In this document: piece by piece, positions 44,714 through 55,784 of the stretch
How the letters are laid out: every line of letters begins with the position of its first letter
Numbering within the stretch: position 1 is the first letter of the stretch
DNA from: Neostapfia colusana
Taxonomy: Eukaryota; Streptophyta; Magnoliopsida; Poales; Poaceae
NCBI GenBank assembly: GCA_030760725.1
Contig: JASWHV010000010.1
Coordinates: 37,701,760-37,765,759 of the forward strand
DNA: 64,000 nucleotides
Reading direction: 5' to 3'
Position numbers and translations under genes: made by a program
Notes under the pieces: generated by a model
What the model saw: only the letters and a program-made list of their open reading frames with translations
Database searches by the model: none
What the model was told of the DNA's origin: nothing

Positions 44714-46225
44714 TCAGATGACATCGACCTTTTGTCCCTCTAAGATTATGAGAGACGTAGGGTAGACTCTACCCTCTAAGCACAATGGCGCTTTTGGGAC
44801 CATCATGCTTGCTGAAATTTTCCCACCCGGCGAACAAATCACATAAGGACTATCGGTGGGTAGTATTTGCAAGCTATATTTATCAATGAAAGCTTGGCTA
44901 ATGAAGCTATGCGTGGCGCCTGAATCAAATAGTACTATAGCGGGATGCTGGTGGAGTTGGAACATACCCGCAAGGATTGGCTCGCCCTCCGGCACGTCCT
45001 CAATGGCAAGCTGGTGGACGGTGCCGGGCCTAGGGTTTGCCCGCCGCGCATTAGTAGGGTTCCGGGGTTGATTCCTCCCCGGAAACTGTGGTGCCACTCC
45101 ACCGCCTTGCCTCTCCGGGCAACTGCTCGCGAAGTGTCCTGGACGACCACACTTGTAACATGTGGCCGCTGCTGGTGTAGTGCACGGGGGACGAAAGCCC
45201 GGCATGCGCTGCTGAGGTGCATACGCACGCAGCATCGCCCGCTGCTGCTGTTGTTGCGGAGGTGGTACTGGCAGTGTCGGCCTGAATGCCGGTGAAGGGT
45301 ACGGTCGACTGCGGGATGGCATCGACCGCTGTGGTGGCTGCCAGCGTGGACCTGATGGTGGGCGATTCACCATCCGAAACTTTTGAGAAGGACCGCCTCC
45401 TTCTCCGCTGCTCTGCGGCGCGCTTCGCTTTCTCTCCGCCGCTGCTAAATCCTTGCCGGAGTCCTCCTGAACAATCGCAGCATCAATGATGTCGTTGAGG
45501 CTGCCGCGATTGAACATCGCCAACTTGTCCTTCAGGAGCGGGTTAAGCCCCTGGTAAAAGTGGTCCCGCCGCTTATCGTCAGTATCTGCATGATACGACG
45601 CGTAGAGCGCGAGATCGTTGAACACTCTGGAGTATTCCAGCACGTTCCTGCTCCCTTGTTGCAGGTGTAGGAATTCCTGCGTCTTCCTCTTCATCAAACA
45701 TGGCGGTATATGATAGGCCCTGAAAGCCGTCCGAAACTCCGTCCAGGTCATCACTCGGTCGGTGGGCTGTGAAGCATAGAAGTTGGCCCACCACGCGCTC
45801 GCGGATCCTTGGAGCTGCTGGACCGCGAACTGAGTCTTGCGCTGCTCGCTTATCTGGAGCAGCCCGAACTTCATCTCTATCGTGCGGAGCCAGTTGTCCG
45901 CGTCAAGAGGTTCATCCGCCCTTGAGAATACAGGGGGATGAGTCGCCAGGAAGTCGGAGTAGGAGCTCTGTTGACGCTCCTCATGATCTTGACGTCTCTC
46001 TGGGCGAGACGTATTGGCAATAAGAGTTTGCAGCAACTCCGTGTGCTGCTGATGTGAACCCGCCATTGCCGCGACGATGTCGGCCAATGTAACCGTTGGC
46101 AGTGGCGGTGTTTGCTGTTGCTGTTGCTTCTGCTGTTGTCCCGAGGAGTCCTCGGGAGGCTGTTGGGAGGTCTCTCCCCGTTGGCTAGTACCCCTAACAT
46201 CAGGGTTGGCACGAGTACGCGTCAT
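44714..46225 (-). CDS. gag: Element D gag-protease ORF
   Basis: The ATG at 46225 was chosen because MTRTRANPDVRG aligns with the gag starts of F and B (MVRTRTTHEVGG, MVRTLSTQEEGG); an in-frame ATG 10 codons upstream is less likely. It gives 503 residues: a Gln/Pro-rich N-terminus, TVTLADIVAAM (residues ~45-55), the gag core with SAWWANFYASQ and FRAYHIPPCLMKRKTQEFL, a basic Pro/Gln-rich linker, a zinc knuckle CYKCGRPGHFASSC (near 45140) and an aspartic protease with LFDSGATHSFIS (near 44925) and ICSPGGKISAS. It stops at TGA 44714-44716, where LGM is expected, so the stop cuts the link to pol. The reading frame resumes directly after it. Gag itself looks capable of being made. Confidence 0.9.
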   Translation of the reverse strand: MTRTRANPDVRGTSQRGETSQQPPEDSSGQQQKQQQQQTPPLPTVTLADIVAAMAGSHQQHTELLQTLIANTSRPERRQDHEERQQSSYSDFLATHPPVFSRADEPLDADNWLRTIEMKFGLLQISEQRKTQFAVQQLQGSASAWWANFYASQPTDRVMTWTEFRTAFRAYHIPPCLMKRKTQEFLHLQQGSRNVLEYSRVFNDLALYASYHADTDDKRRDHFYQGLNPLLKDKLAMFNRGSLNDIIDAAIVQEDSGKDLAAAERKRSAPQSSGEGGGPSQKFRMVNRPPSGPRWQPPQRSMPSRSRPYPSPAFRPTLPVPPPQQQQQRAMLRAYAPQQRMPGFRPPCTTPAAATCYKCGRPGHFASSCPERQGGGVAPQFPGRNQPRNPTNARRANPRPGTVHQLAIEDVPEGEPILAGMFQLHQHPAIVLFDSGATHSFISQAFIDKYSLQILPTDSPYVICSPGGKISASMMVPKAPLCLEGRVYPTSLIILEGQKVDVI

Positions 46226-46497
46226 TCTGAAATTCAAAACAGCAGCGATTAGCACATGTATTACTTAAAATTCCATATGTAACAGTAGGTATTGAAGTGA
46301 CACATGATTAATTTGCACAACATTCACATATATTGATAAAGCATAAACTTTATACAAGATACATTATTCTCGGGTATCCGAGAAGTCGTGCTCATGTCGT
46401 CACTACCTATACATATGCTACTGTCTACACGACATGTCAACGATTACAAAATTTGGGCTACACTACCCTAGCTGCCCTACATGGCAACTGTAACCCC
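46226..46497 (-). other. ORF0-gag spacer of element D
   Basis: About 270 bp of AT-rich sequence without an ORF. On the minus strand it ends GAATTTCAGA directly before the gag ATG, which looks like a 3' splice site one nucleotide from the start codon. Confidence 0.5.
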
Positions 46498-47442
46498 CTA
46501 CTCGGAGTAGAACTCGACCTCCTGCGGGTCGTCCTCCTCCGGTACCTCTGCTGGTGGCTCCGGATCTACCACCTCTTCTCCCATCCCGGGTTCTCCCATT
46601 GCTGGAAGGCCCAAGACCACCGGTACGCCTAACACCGGAGGTACGAGGTCCTGCAATTCATGCACCTCGTCCATGGCTTGGTTGTAGTCCTCTTCCCAGC
46701 CTTGCCCTTCCTCAATAACGCCGTCCTGCTCTTGACTAAGTTCCTCGTTCTGCTGGGTCAGATTCTGTACCAGTTCTTGCAATGCCGCGATGTCGACACG
46801 GCTTTTCCTCTTCGCCTTCTTCAGACGATGCAACTGATTATGTTGTTCATTCAGTCGCTTGATCGTCGGAAGGAGCACATTGCGGAGTGCGCTGTGAGCA
46901 CTATTGAAATGATCTCCACGGCTCGTGCTCTCTTTGAGCTTTGTGGCGAGATGCTCCGTATGAACAGCTTGGCTGTTCATCACGGTGTTTCCCGCCCTCA
47001 TCTGGAGGCTAAGGTTTGCCTCCGCGGGGTTGTACCTTGGGCAACCCGGATCTGTTGCCTCGCGGTACCTCTCTTCCCACACATGCTGAGACCGTCCCTC
47101 CACCGGAACGAGCGCATATGGAGTTCCCTCCATAGCCTGCACGTGTAGTTGGCAGAAACGTGACATGGTGTCACGGGCTGCCAATTGCCACATCCCTTCC
47201 GGTTGTCTTCCTCTCACTGTGATGGTGAACGGCACCCAACCGGGTGGCGTAGGTCCTGCAGGGACCTCGACATGGATTGTCCATGTCTTGTTCCCCTCTT
47301 CGCCTTCTTCCCTGGTGAAGTACTGTGGCATCTGGTTGTACCCGAAATATTGGAGCATTTGCCACAATGCTTCCGGGTAGCCGCTACGGTGAGAACAGTG
47401 GGACACCACCCACCCGTTCTCCAACTGTTTATCTGCTGTCAT
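46498..47442 (-). CDS. Element D ORF0, extra intact ORF upstream of gag (314 aa)
   Basis: An uninterrupted 314-codon ORF in the sense orientation between primer site and gag. Its ATG (47442-47440) directly follows TATTTTTACAG. Parts in order: residues ~20-100, a compact domain with ALWQMLQYFGY, MPQYFTREEGE, KTWTIHVEVPAG, FTITVRGRQPEG and MWQLAARDTMSRFC, a helix-strand-strand-strand-helix-like pattern reminiscent of double-stranded-RNA-binding domains; ~130-170, a conserved-looking linker; ~190-270, a coiled coil (LLPTIKRLNEQHNQLHRLKK, then IAALQELVQNLTQQNEEL); then Pro/Val-rich and strongly acidic residues (EEDDPQEVEFYSE). The layout matches C's broken ORF0. It is not gag, which follows separately. 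Function unknown. An open frame in an element whose pol is broken is notable. Confidence 0.8.
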   Translation of the reverse strand: MTADKQLENGWVVSHCSHRSGYPEALWQMLQYFGYNQMPQYFTREEGEEGNKTWTIHVEVPAGPTPPGWVPFTITVRGRQPEGMWQLAARDTMSRFCQLHVQAMEGTPYALVPVEGRSQHVWEERYREATDPGCPRYNPAEANLSLQMRAGNTVMNSQAVHTEHLATKLKESTSRGDHFNSAHSALRNVLLPTIKRLNEQHNQLHRLKKAKRKSRVDIAALQELVQNLTQQNEELSQEQDGVIEEGQGWEEDYNQAMDEVHELQDLVPPVLGVPVVLGLPAMGEPGMGEEVVDPEPPAEVPEEDDPQEVEFYSE

Positions 47443-48925
47443 CTGTAAAAATATATTTGTGAAATGTCAAATATTTATTTAAACAGTAAACCACTGAGTT
47501 ATAACATAAGACATGTCATTGAACCCATAAAACTTGGAAACATAGTTCAAATTTTAAACAAATTTGACTGCTGATCTGCTGTTCCCATGACAGCCCTGAC
47601 CAGTTTCCATTTCAACCAGATTTAGGCCATGTTAAAAGCAAAACTAGTTCTGGAGCTCAACATCAAAGTTAAAGCTAACTTCAATAGCTTTCCAGAAAGT
47701 ATTTGCTTGTCCTAAGATCTGTTCTGGTTCAAAAGTTATGAGATGTCAAATTTAACAGAATTTCTGGAGAAAATTGGACAGCACCTCCCTGCTTTAGGTA
47801 CTGAATTCATTCAAGCATTACAGTTAATTATGTTCCTAATCTGACCAAATATTCTGTTACAAAGTTGTAACCCATCTCATAAGGTTTCCAGAACTACCTC
47901 ATTTTCTATTTTTGGATTTTTATGCAGGAAGTTATGCTTAGTTTACAGAGAGTTTACAGAGAGTCTTCACTCTGTCCTGTTTTCTGGACAGTTTCAACTC
48001 TACTGCATTTTTCGAGTGGTTAAGGGATGAAACACCTCTGGACCTCAACAGAAGAGTTGTAAAGCTCTTCGAAATCTTTCCATAAATGTATCATATGACC
48101 CCAACCTCAAAAGAACTCAACCTCTAACCTCTGATCAACTTCAGCCTTGATTCAGCTGAAAACAGAGTGCTCTGTCCTTAACAACCTATAAGTTGAAAAC
48201 TTGTTAACTTTGGATATCTTGTTCAAGGGAAGGAGTTACATAAAGTTTTACTACTTTATATCAAAACCTTCAAGTTTTAAATGAAGTTGTTCATTTCATG
48301 GGGTGTGACGTCGATGCGTCACCAGATTATGTCGGTACTACTTCCTCACAAAGAAAAACCTATACCGGACTTAGCCGGCTTCGTTATTTCAGTGGCACTA
48401 AACGTCACTCGCACACGGATGCTACACGCCTACCATTTCGTAGTCAGGCTACCTGCAGAAACTCAAGAAATCGTCAGACTCGGCTGCACACCGAGCCTGG
48501 AATCCATACAGTTCGTACACCCGGCCGTCATCACTTGCCCCGATGTTCTCAAGCCAAACACGCCTTGAGTTACGTGTTCACGTTTCAGACCAGGTGACGG
48601 GGTCTCCCAAGTTGCACCACGCACGCCAGGGATAGACGTTGCTCGAATACCCCAAATGACATGAAGAGTCGTAGAGGATATCAAAGCGGGTCGGTTTACC
48701 TGCCACCCGTGGGACTCCACCCTTCAGCTTGTGCGCACTGGTGGACAGCGCTTACGTGCACCCCCCAAGACATAAACGTCCCGAGATGCACGATTTTCTG
48801 ACATAATCGAATAAGTTAATATGCCACTTTCTTTACACTAATAACATCCTTATATGGGCTACTAACTCGTTCCTCACTGGATTTTTGAAAAAGATGACCT
48901 TTTTAGTGCGTTAAACCTCAAGCGA
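47443..48925 (-). other. Element D untranslated leader (primer site to ORF0)
   Basis: About 1.5 kb without a credible ORF. It shares blocks with the leaders of B (53220-54652) and F (60593-62423), including the hairpin CTGTCC...GGACAG at 47972-47991 and a stretch near 48350 (GAAAAACCTATACCGG). A candidate 5' splice site, GCAC/GTAAGC, lies near 48755 on the minus strand. Confidence 0.6.
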
Positions 48926-48937
48926 GCTCTGATACCA
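48926..48937 (-). other. Element D primer binding site (tRNA-Met)
   Basis: TGGTATCAGAGC on the minus strand, separated from the LTR end (48942) by four nucleotides. Confidence 0.95.
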
Positions 48938-48941
48938 ATGC

Positions 48942-51900
48942 TGACACGACCCCAAAGGTCTTGTCGAGCCAGGATCACGCTGAGGGGTGCTGCGTTGCAC
49001 AGCACCGGATAACACACGTCAAAGGTACAAAGCAGAAGCAAAATTTTATTACATATACAAGTTTATGAACATGTTTACATCAAAATAGTTCCAGTCTACA
49101 CTCACGGGCATAGACTACGCATCAAGTCCACGTTCAGCCCTTGAACGTGTCCTTGATAGCACACACGTACACTAACTCTGCGGCGTGCACGACTCCCACT
49201 CGACGGGGTTCCCCTCCTGGGGTTCCGTCTCCTCTTCGGGAGTCCCTTCCTCATAGAACCCTGCAAAAGCTTCAAACACAAGCAGTGAGCACGAAGGCTC
49301 AGCAAGTCTGACCCGTCTCACCTAAACTTGGAACATCTAAATGAGGGTGGTGGGTTACATGAGGTAAAAATCATTTGCAAGGACTCGCCTAATTAGTAGA
49401 ACCTTACTTTCAAGTTTTAGCAGCAGGTTGTGGAGAACCTTACGCTAAGGTACATGAGAGAGCCGCAATCAAACAAGAAACGCATTTCTCTCATGTACTT
49501 TGCCCAAAGTTGAAATGAACTTTAGTTAGCTCTAAACTACAGCAAGTCATTAGCAATCAAGTCCATCTTTCAATCAGCAACATTTTAACATGTAACTAGC
49601 CTGTTCTTTCTACGTAACGGTACAGTGAACAAGTGGTACTCACTGACCGCGAGGGACGGCGATTATAATCGATTTACACCTGCAGGGTTACCCGAACAAC
49701 CCGTCACATACGCCCGTACTCGATGTTGCCTACAACAACCATCACGGACGCCGTACGCAACTACCTTTCACCCGTTAGCCAAATGTTGAACCGGTCCAAT
49801 CGTCCCGAGAAAGAGGTCTCTGCATGTGCATCTCAGTGCCGCCAACCGATTTACACCTCGAGCTCTCAACCTACCCTCTGAACGACCAGCTATGCCTCAA
49901 CACCCAGCTACCCGAGTTACATCAGTTTCCCGGTTCACATATAGCTGGTAGGTCTTCGGTACTGTTTGATCTTGTTCAACAGGCCCGCACACGGCTCGGT
50001 CCTCAATCGACACAAGCGGAGCTACAGCACACATGCCCCAAAGTCCTGTTGCCCTTACCCTCCGCTTGGTCTCATTTTCTTGCCATGTGTTTCATGTGCT
50101 ATCACTACCCGAGTCGAGTGCCTCTAGCCTATGCACGCGAGTAGTTCCAACTACTCGACTGGTACTGAGTCCTACTCTATCTTAGCAATGCAGTGGCTAA
50201 CGAGGTTTTCAATCCTAATCCATCCCATGGCTTTCTTGGCTATGCACTTGGGTTTCCAAACAAGACTCTAATGCAAGGAACAATAGTATTCATGTATGTG
50301 CTCAAAACAATAAAAATTTGTAAAAGGTTAATGCAAACCGGAGCTTGCCTTGCTGCTCTTGGTCGTAGTCTAGCTGCTCCTCCGGAGTAACAAAGTCTAG
50401 GACTTCGGGTTCCTCCTCGACCTTAGCGACTACATAATAGAAGCAATACATGTATTAATTTAAATGTAGTTGTATTAACTTTTAACTTGTGAAGTCTACA
50501 ACTCTTACTAGACAAGCCCAATGACTGTGAAATTTTTACTGTGACTTGGTTACAACCTAAACAGAGACTTGGTCAAGTTTTAGTTGCAGCAAAGCTCATT
50601 TGAGCCCTCCACAATTAATCAAGTACTTGACCTTAATTGAAGGCTTTTAGGGTATTCTAAGGATTTTCATGAAACAAACTATGACTTTCTGAATCTAGAT
50701 TTTTAGAGGGTTCTAATGGAGTTGGTCTCACTTAATTTGAAGGTTCCTAACTAAAGATATGAGCTAAACAATTTCAGAGAAAATTCTGAAAATGTTTCTG
50801 AACATTTTCTATTTTCTCTGGAACAGTTTCACTAATCACACCATTAGGTGGATCAAATGAGCTCAAATGGGTCTGAAATTTTAACGGTAGTTCAGGGATA
50901 TTTTGGTGAACATCCCAGCGAAATTTCAGGATTTTCCTCCAAAGGATTCTCCAGTTAAAATTCCTAACAGTTTAAATTTTGAGAAATAGATTCTGGAGAA
51001 ATAACGGTTTTCATGAAGTGAAACTTGATTTGCTGGAAAGTGCTCAGAGAGCTGAATCCAACAAAATTTGGTTCACTCGATTTGGAGCTTTCTAGCCAAA
51101 GTTATGAGGATTTGAAGTTTGGAAGAATTCTGAAAATTGGGGGAAAAAGTTTAAACTCTCGGGGGCCCGCGGGGACACGTGTCGAGCGCGGAGGTGTCCG
51201 GCACACTGAGGCCCATAGGGTATTTGCGCGCCAGCACACCAGATCCCGGCCGCAGCCCGATCCCGATTTAAAATATCTCCCGCTGACAGCTGGGGTCCAC
51301 CCCTTCGTCAACCTCCTGCTGCCCGCGTTCTGCCGCCGAGGAACCTCGCCGGAGAGCTCGCCGCCGACTTCTGTAAAGCTCCAAACTTCACGATTCTGGC
51401 CGCCCCTGTCTACTTCCACTCGGGGAACAGGATTCTGGGGTCGGCTCGTCATGACAACGGCCGCCACCTGGTCGGCGACAAGCCGCAGCCTTGGGAGAAC
51501 TTCGGTCGTGTTGTCCACCCTCCCTAGCACCTCCCCAGATCAAGCTAAGGGTCGTCGAGCATCAGTGGACCATAGCAAAGGTCGAATGAGCTCTACGGAG
51601 CTCAGGAAGGGCTGTGTTGGGCTGTCACCATGCGACCTAGGCCGGAAATCCGGATTTCTACTAAAACTCAAAAACAGCGGTCTCCCTCCACGGTTCTTCG
51701 TGGTTCCTGCTCCTATGGACCCGCACGGGCTACTAGAAGTGATTCCCTCCATGAGAGGATGAGTGATGTAGTGTGGCTTACGAATTTCTCGGATCGGTAC
51801 CGACCTCACTTTTGCACACCGTCGCGAAAATATGAAATTCCGGCCGGAGCAGTGCTTGTCACGCCGCCGGAGCTTGAGGAAATGAAAGAGGGGTTGGAGG

Positions 51901-52991
51901 CGAACCTCTTTGCTGTTCACAGCTCCGTGAACGGTGGGCTGTGGTAGCCGGAAGGACGGTTCCTGCAGCGGCAGCTCGAGCTGAACCGGCAGAGACAAGA
52001 TCGCCCCGGTGGAGCTCGGGGAAGACCGCGCAGGGTCTGGAACCGATGCGAAGGTGTCGAAGATGGCTTGGCGCACCCGGTGCTGGTCTAAGATCGCCGA
52101 AAGGGTCACTGGGTCAGCCGGGCGATGAGGAACCGAACGTTCACTCGGGCGGCGAGGTGCTTCGGCTTTTTGGGTGGAAGTGCCACGAGGCAGCGGTGGA
52201 AGGCACCGGTGACCACTCGGGTGGGTAGATAAAGACCCAGAGAGTCGGTTCCGCAGCTGAGATCGGCAAGCAGCTGGTGGTTTCGCCGTTTCTTCACCGT
52301 GGCGGCATCTGCAGCGCGCGCGGTTACCCAAGCTGAGCTCTCAGTCAGTTTCTTTTGCTTCAGTGGCTGACATGTGGGTCCCACCCGGGGTTTTAACCTC
52401 TGAAATTCACTCCTAATCACTGTTGTAAACAGTGAGCCCCAAAATACCCATGGTGATTCAAATTATTCACCCATGAGCCATTTGAATTGAGTAGGATTCA
52501 AATTGTGTTTGGTTTGAATGAATTTCAGCACATGTTCAGTTTGAAATTCAAATAAAGTTTGAATTTGCCCCCCTTAGCTCATGTCAAGATCAACTCCAAA
52601 TGGAGTGAAAATTGGTGTGTGAGCTCACAAAAATGTGCTGAATAAGAATCTGCCTCCCACTTTTAAATTCATGGGATAAAAACAGTTTGAATTTGAATAT
52701 GGTTTCAAACTGCCCTCTTTCTAACTATACCCAAAATGACCTCAAAAAGGTTTTGAATTTGGGTGAAACTTGGCATGGACATCCTTAGCAATGTGTAGGA
52801 GTTTTCATATGTCCAGCCTACCTATATCACATGTGGGAAATACCACTTTTGCAATATGTGAGTTTGTTCTCTAATGAGCATGTTGATGGTGGTTACTTGC
52901 TCTTCATTTGTGTTCATCAACTTTCCTCAAATGAGGTGTGTGGTATGGTGATGAACACTTCAACTATGTGTCAAAAACTGAGGCCCTTACA
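48942..52991 (-). repeat. Element D 5' LTR (4050 bp)
   Basis: Same termini as the 3' LTR. It contains the palindromes at 50138-50157 and 51174-51183. A 263-codon ORF (52331-51540, sense) is broken in the partner LTR and has no known domain, so it is not called a gene. Confidence 0.93.
50138..50157. repeat. LTR palindrome CGAGTAGTT-CC-AACTACTCG (D, 5' LTR)
   Basis: Identical copy of the palindrome at 38769-38788. Confidence 0.85.
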
Positions 52992-52996
52992 GCGTC
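52992..52996. other. Target-site duplication of element D (right), GCGTC
   Basis: Directly follows the LTR end at 52991 and matches 37574-37578. Confidence 0.92.
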
Positions 52997-53219
52997 CTCC
53001 CTGACGGTACGCATTCTGTAGCACTAGAATCCGCAGCAACTTGGTTTGCTCGTCACGCGAGCCGAGTACTGCAGCGAGAACCTCCGTAAGATTTCTTGGA
53101 AGTTCCGGCGGTGGAGGAGGTGGTTGCTGCTGCGTCGTGGTTTTGTCCGGAGGTGGAGACACATCACAACAAACCTCACATGGACCTCCCTCCTCTTGCG
53201 TAGACAGTGTACGCACCAT
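52992..53219 (-). pseudogene. gag: Element B gag N-terminus
   Basis: The ATG at 53219 directly follows AAATGCAGA on the minus strand. The reading MVRTLSTQEEGGP leads into a poly-Gln/poly-Pro stretch (TTTQQQPPPPPPELP) and NLTEVLAAVLGSRDEQTKLLR, matching the N-terminal arrangement of F and D gag. It is cut by element D after residue ~76 and resumes at 37578. Confidence 0.88.
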
Positions 53220-54652
53220 TCTGCATTTATACCATTCAAATGATCAGCACATGTTTATTTACTTCATCCAGTCTATACAATAGTAGTGCGAGAATGAACA
53301 ATTTATACGCATAACATTCATACATATGGATACAGTATAAACTTTATACAACATATACATCCCTGGACCATGTCACACGATCGAGTTCCAAAGTAATGAA
53401 ATTTATCGGTTAAAAGTTCATTTCGACCATCGTGGGTCGCCACGGGATGTTAAGTGTGTTAGCATGCGTAAATCCTCGCTATTGTACTGGACCAAAATAT
53501 GTCCTCGCTCGAAGTGATATGTTGAATGCATAAACTTTTCGGCTTTAACTCGCTGTTTTACAACAGCCGCTGGATATCGAAATGTGAAACTAAATGTTTT
53601 GGTTGAAAAACTTCAATATGGTGTTCTGTGTCAAGCTTCTGGTCCAGCAGACCAGTTGGAAGAATTTAACTGTTTTGGCCACCTTGGAAGCAAAATCTGG
53701 ACTAGAGTTCCACAACAAAATTGTAGTAGACTCAAAAAGGAATCCAGATTGTATTTGTTTGCCTCCATAGCCTTCTTAGTTTATGAGTTATATTTCTACA
53801 ATTTTACAGAATTTTCTCAGGAATTTTGACAGCACCTCCTTTGCAAGTGGCTGTTTTGTTCACAAAATTTCATCAATTTTTGCCCTCAATATAGGAAAAC
53901 ACTGAACTACAAAGTTGTAGCAAATTCCCTACACTTTCCAACCGTATCTTACTTGACTCTTAGAAAATTTTCTACAGAAAGTTTTGGTCGAAATATAGAA
54001 AATTCCAGAGAGCATTTTTGGTCTGTCCTGTTTCTGGACAGTGCATACTCCTCTGAGATTTTCATCCATTTGGAAGGAGATTCTGTTCTGGAGCTATACA
54101 GAAAAGTTGTAGAGGACTTCAATACCTTTCCATAATAGTATCACACACCTCCATTGGTTGAACCAATCCTATGTTATACACTTTTAATTGCGGCAAAAAT
54201 TCTGCCGAAAACAGGGAAGGTTGTTCCTAAGTCTTTGGAAATGAATCTACACTCCCGATTGGCTCTTAGTTCAATATGGGAGTCAATAACCCCTAAATGG
54301 AATCCTAAACTTCATTTTGACTCTTTTAGTTGAAAATATACTTTTATGCAACTAATAACTTCTCTCCGTACTACGTTTCCTCACCAAAGAAAAATCCTAA
54401 GCCGGTATTCCGGCATATACATGTCAAATGGTGGAACTAAGAATGTCACCCACAAACGATTTCTAAACGTCATGCTCTAACATGGTTAATGTACCTGCAG
54501 AAGACCACACAATAATGGTGCACATAAAGGATTTTGACATTTCAGGCAGGTCCATATCATATTAAAAACATACGGTCCGTATCATTGCCATACGGATTGT
54601 CCTTGAGTCAAGCCACGTCTCAAGGTACATGGTCGTCAAATGGTGGAACTAA
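53220..54652 (-). other. Element B untranslated leader (partial)
   Basis: AT-rich 1.4 kb with no credible ORF, similar in blocks to the leaders of D and F. Examples are the CTGTCC...GGACAG hairpin at 54023-54041 and GAAAAATCCTAAGCCGG near 54390. No ORF0 is present in this visible part. It ends where copia element H begins. Confidence 0.7.
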
Positions 54653-54916
54653 TGAAAGTGCATCTAGGCATCCCTTGTGGATTTTGGTTGATTTATGACA
54701 AATAAATGAGACCCTAACAAAATTGTTGAGATGAGCACAGGTTTTTAAAGAAATTAGGAAGAAAGCGCAAAAAGAAAGGAGAATGAGGATCTAAAATGAT
54801 AAGAGCTCAGGAGCTGAAAAGATTAGATTGCTTAGTATCGAGTGTGTTGGGGAAACACATCCCAAGAGCTCAAGTGAAAGAAATCACACTAACTGCACAA
54901 AAATCAGAATGTGCGG

Positions 54917-55100
54917 ACTAGTCCGGTTTCTCTCTGACTAGAAAATGGACTAGTCCGATATGGACCGGACTAGTCCGATTTGTCTCTGAGTAGACAACGG
55001 ACTAGTCCGCACTCTTACGGACCATCCGGTATCTCACAACACTTAGGGTTTCCACACGTCGCACACCGGACTAGTCCGGAGTCCACCACGGACTAGTCCG
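54917..55100. repeat. CGGACTAGTCCG palindrome cluster 1 (U3)
   Basis: Six GGACTAGT cores in about 180 bp, several extended to the 12-bp perfect palindrome CGGACTAGTCCG. They lie just upstream of the TATA box. Confidence 0.85.
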
Positions 55101-55139
55101 GACATCGCAAACCCTAACGGTAACCTTTGGAAACCATAG

Positions 55140-55148
55140 TATAAATAG
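55140..55148 (+). promoter_or_regulatory. TATA box of element H LTR
   Basis: TATAAATAG, the plant consensus, about 490 bp into the LTR and just after the palindrome cluster. Transcription would be expected to start about 30 bp downstream. Confidence 0.7.
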
Positions 55149-55784
55149 AGGTGTACGGCCATACTACCACAACTCTCGATCCCCTGCGCTGTCACACCTT
55201 CCAAGAGCCCAAAATTCACATTTCTCCACACATTCTAACCCTAAAAGGATCAAATCTTTGAGGATTAGCAATTGATCAAAGGAGAGACTTGTTCTACACA
55301 TCTTGAGCTCTTGGGTTTGATCTCTCGCACACTCTTGTTCATTTATTGTACATCATTTGAGTGTGCTTGGTGGTATTCATTCATTGTAATTCTTGGGGAG
55401 CCCTCAACTTGTGAGAAGGCCCCTTGAACGATTTATTTGCCCTTTGTGATTAGTGGAAGAGAATCGACCTCCGTGGTGATTCGACGAGGGTAGGGTTGGT
55501 GAAGACCCGGTCCTTCGTGGACTCCTCAACGGGGACGTAGATTTCGTTCGTGGAATCGAACCTCGGGATAAAATATTGTCTCTTGCTCTTGTGTTTTTAT
55601 TGTTAATCACATTCTGGGGTTTACTTAATCTTTTGTAATTCACGTTGAAGCATTGAAACTAAAGTTGATCTTTGTCATTCATTGTTTCACTGTTGTAATA
55701 CATCTAAGTTCCCAATTAATTTCTGCTGCATAGGGTTCTAGAAGTGAAAATATTGATCAACCTTGATCTTCCTAGTCCACGCAT

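Larger units (their letters stand above)
37579..52991 (-). mobile_element. Element D: full-length Ty3/gypsy (Tekay/Del-like), minus strand
   Basis: 15.4 kb with 5' LTR at 52991-48942, tRNA-Met primer site, a 2.7-kb leader holding ORF0, gag-protease, RT, RNase H, integrase with chromodomain, polypurine tract and 3' LTR at 41605-37579. Perfect 5-bp duplications GCGTC flank it inside B's gag. The LTRs look about 98-99% identical by eye, which suggests a fairly recent insertion. Even so, gag-pol carries three stops (44714, 44663, 43403) and three frameshifts (near 44290, 43980 and 43640). Confidence 0.95.
12652..54652 (-). mobile_element. Element B: old Ty3/gypsy retrotransposon split into four visible pieces
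   Basis: On the minus strand the order is: leader and gag N-terminus (54652-52992), gag middle (37578-36866), gag C-terminus through integrase zinc finger (24997-22468), then integrase core/C-terminus, chromodomain, polypurine tract and part of the 3' LTR (14819-12652). The gaps are filled by elements D, C and E. Across D and C the reading resumes exactly once the 5-bp target duplications are removed. Across E about 200 bp of integrase (around the first catalytic Asp) is missing. By comparison with F's leader length, B's primer site and 5' LTR should lie beyond element H, outside the window. The 3' LTR is truncated by the CACTA element. Confidence 0.85.

Noticed and set aside
46660..47448. 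+ strand ORFs (162 and 87 codons) opposite ORF0
   Set aside because: These are shadows of ORF0 on the other strand.
51540..52331. 263-codon ORF in the sense orientation of D's 5' LTR
   Set aside because: The matching region of the 3' LTR is broken into shorter frames, and no domain is recognisable.
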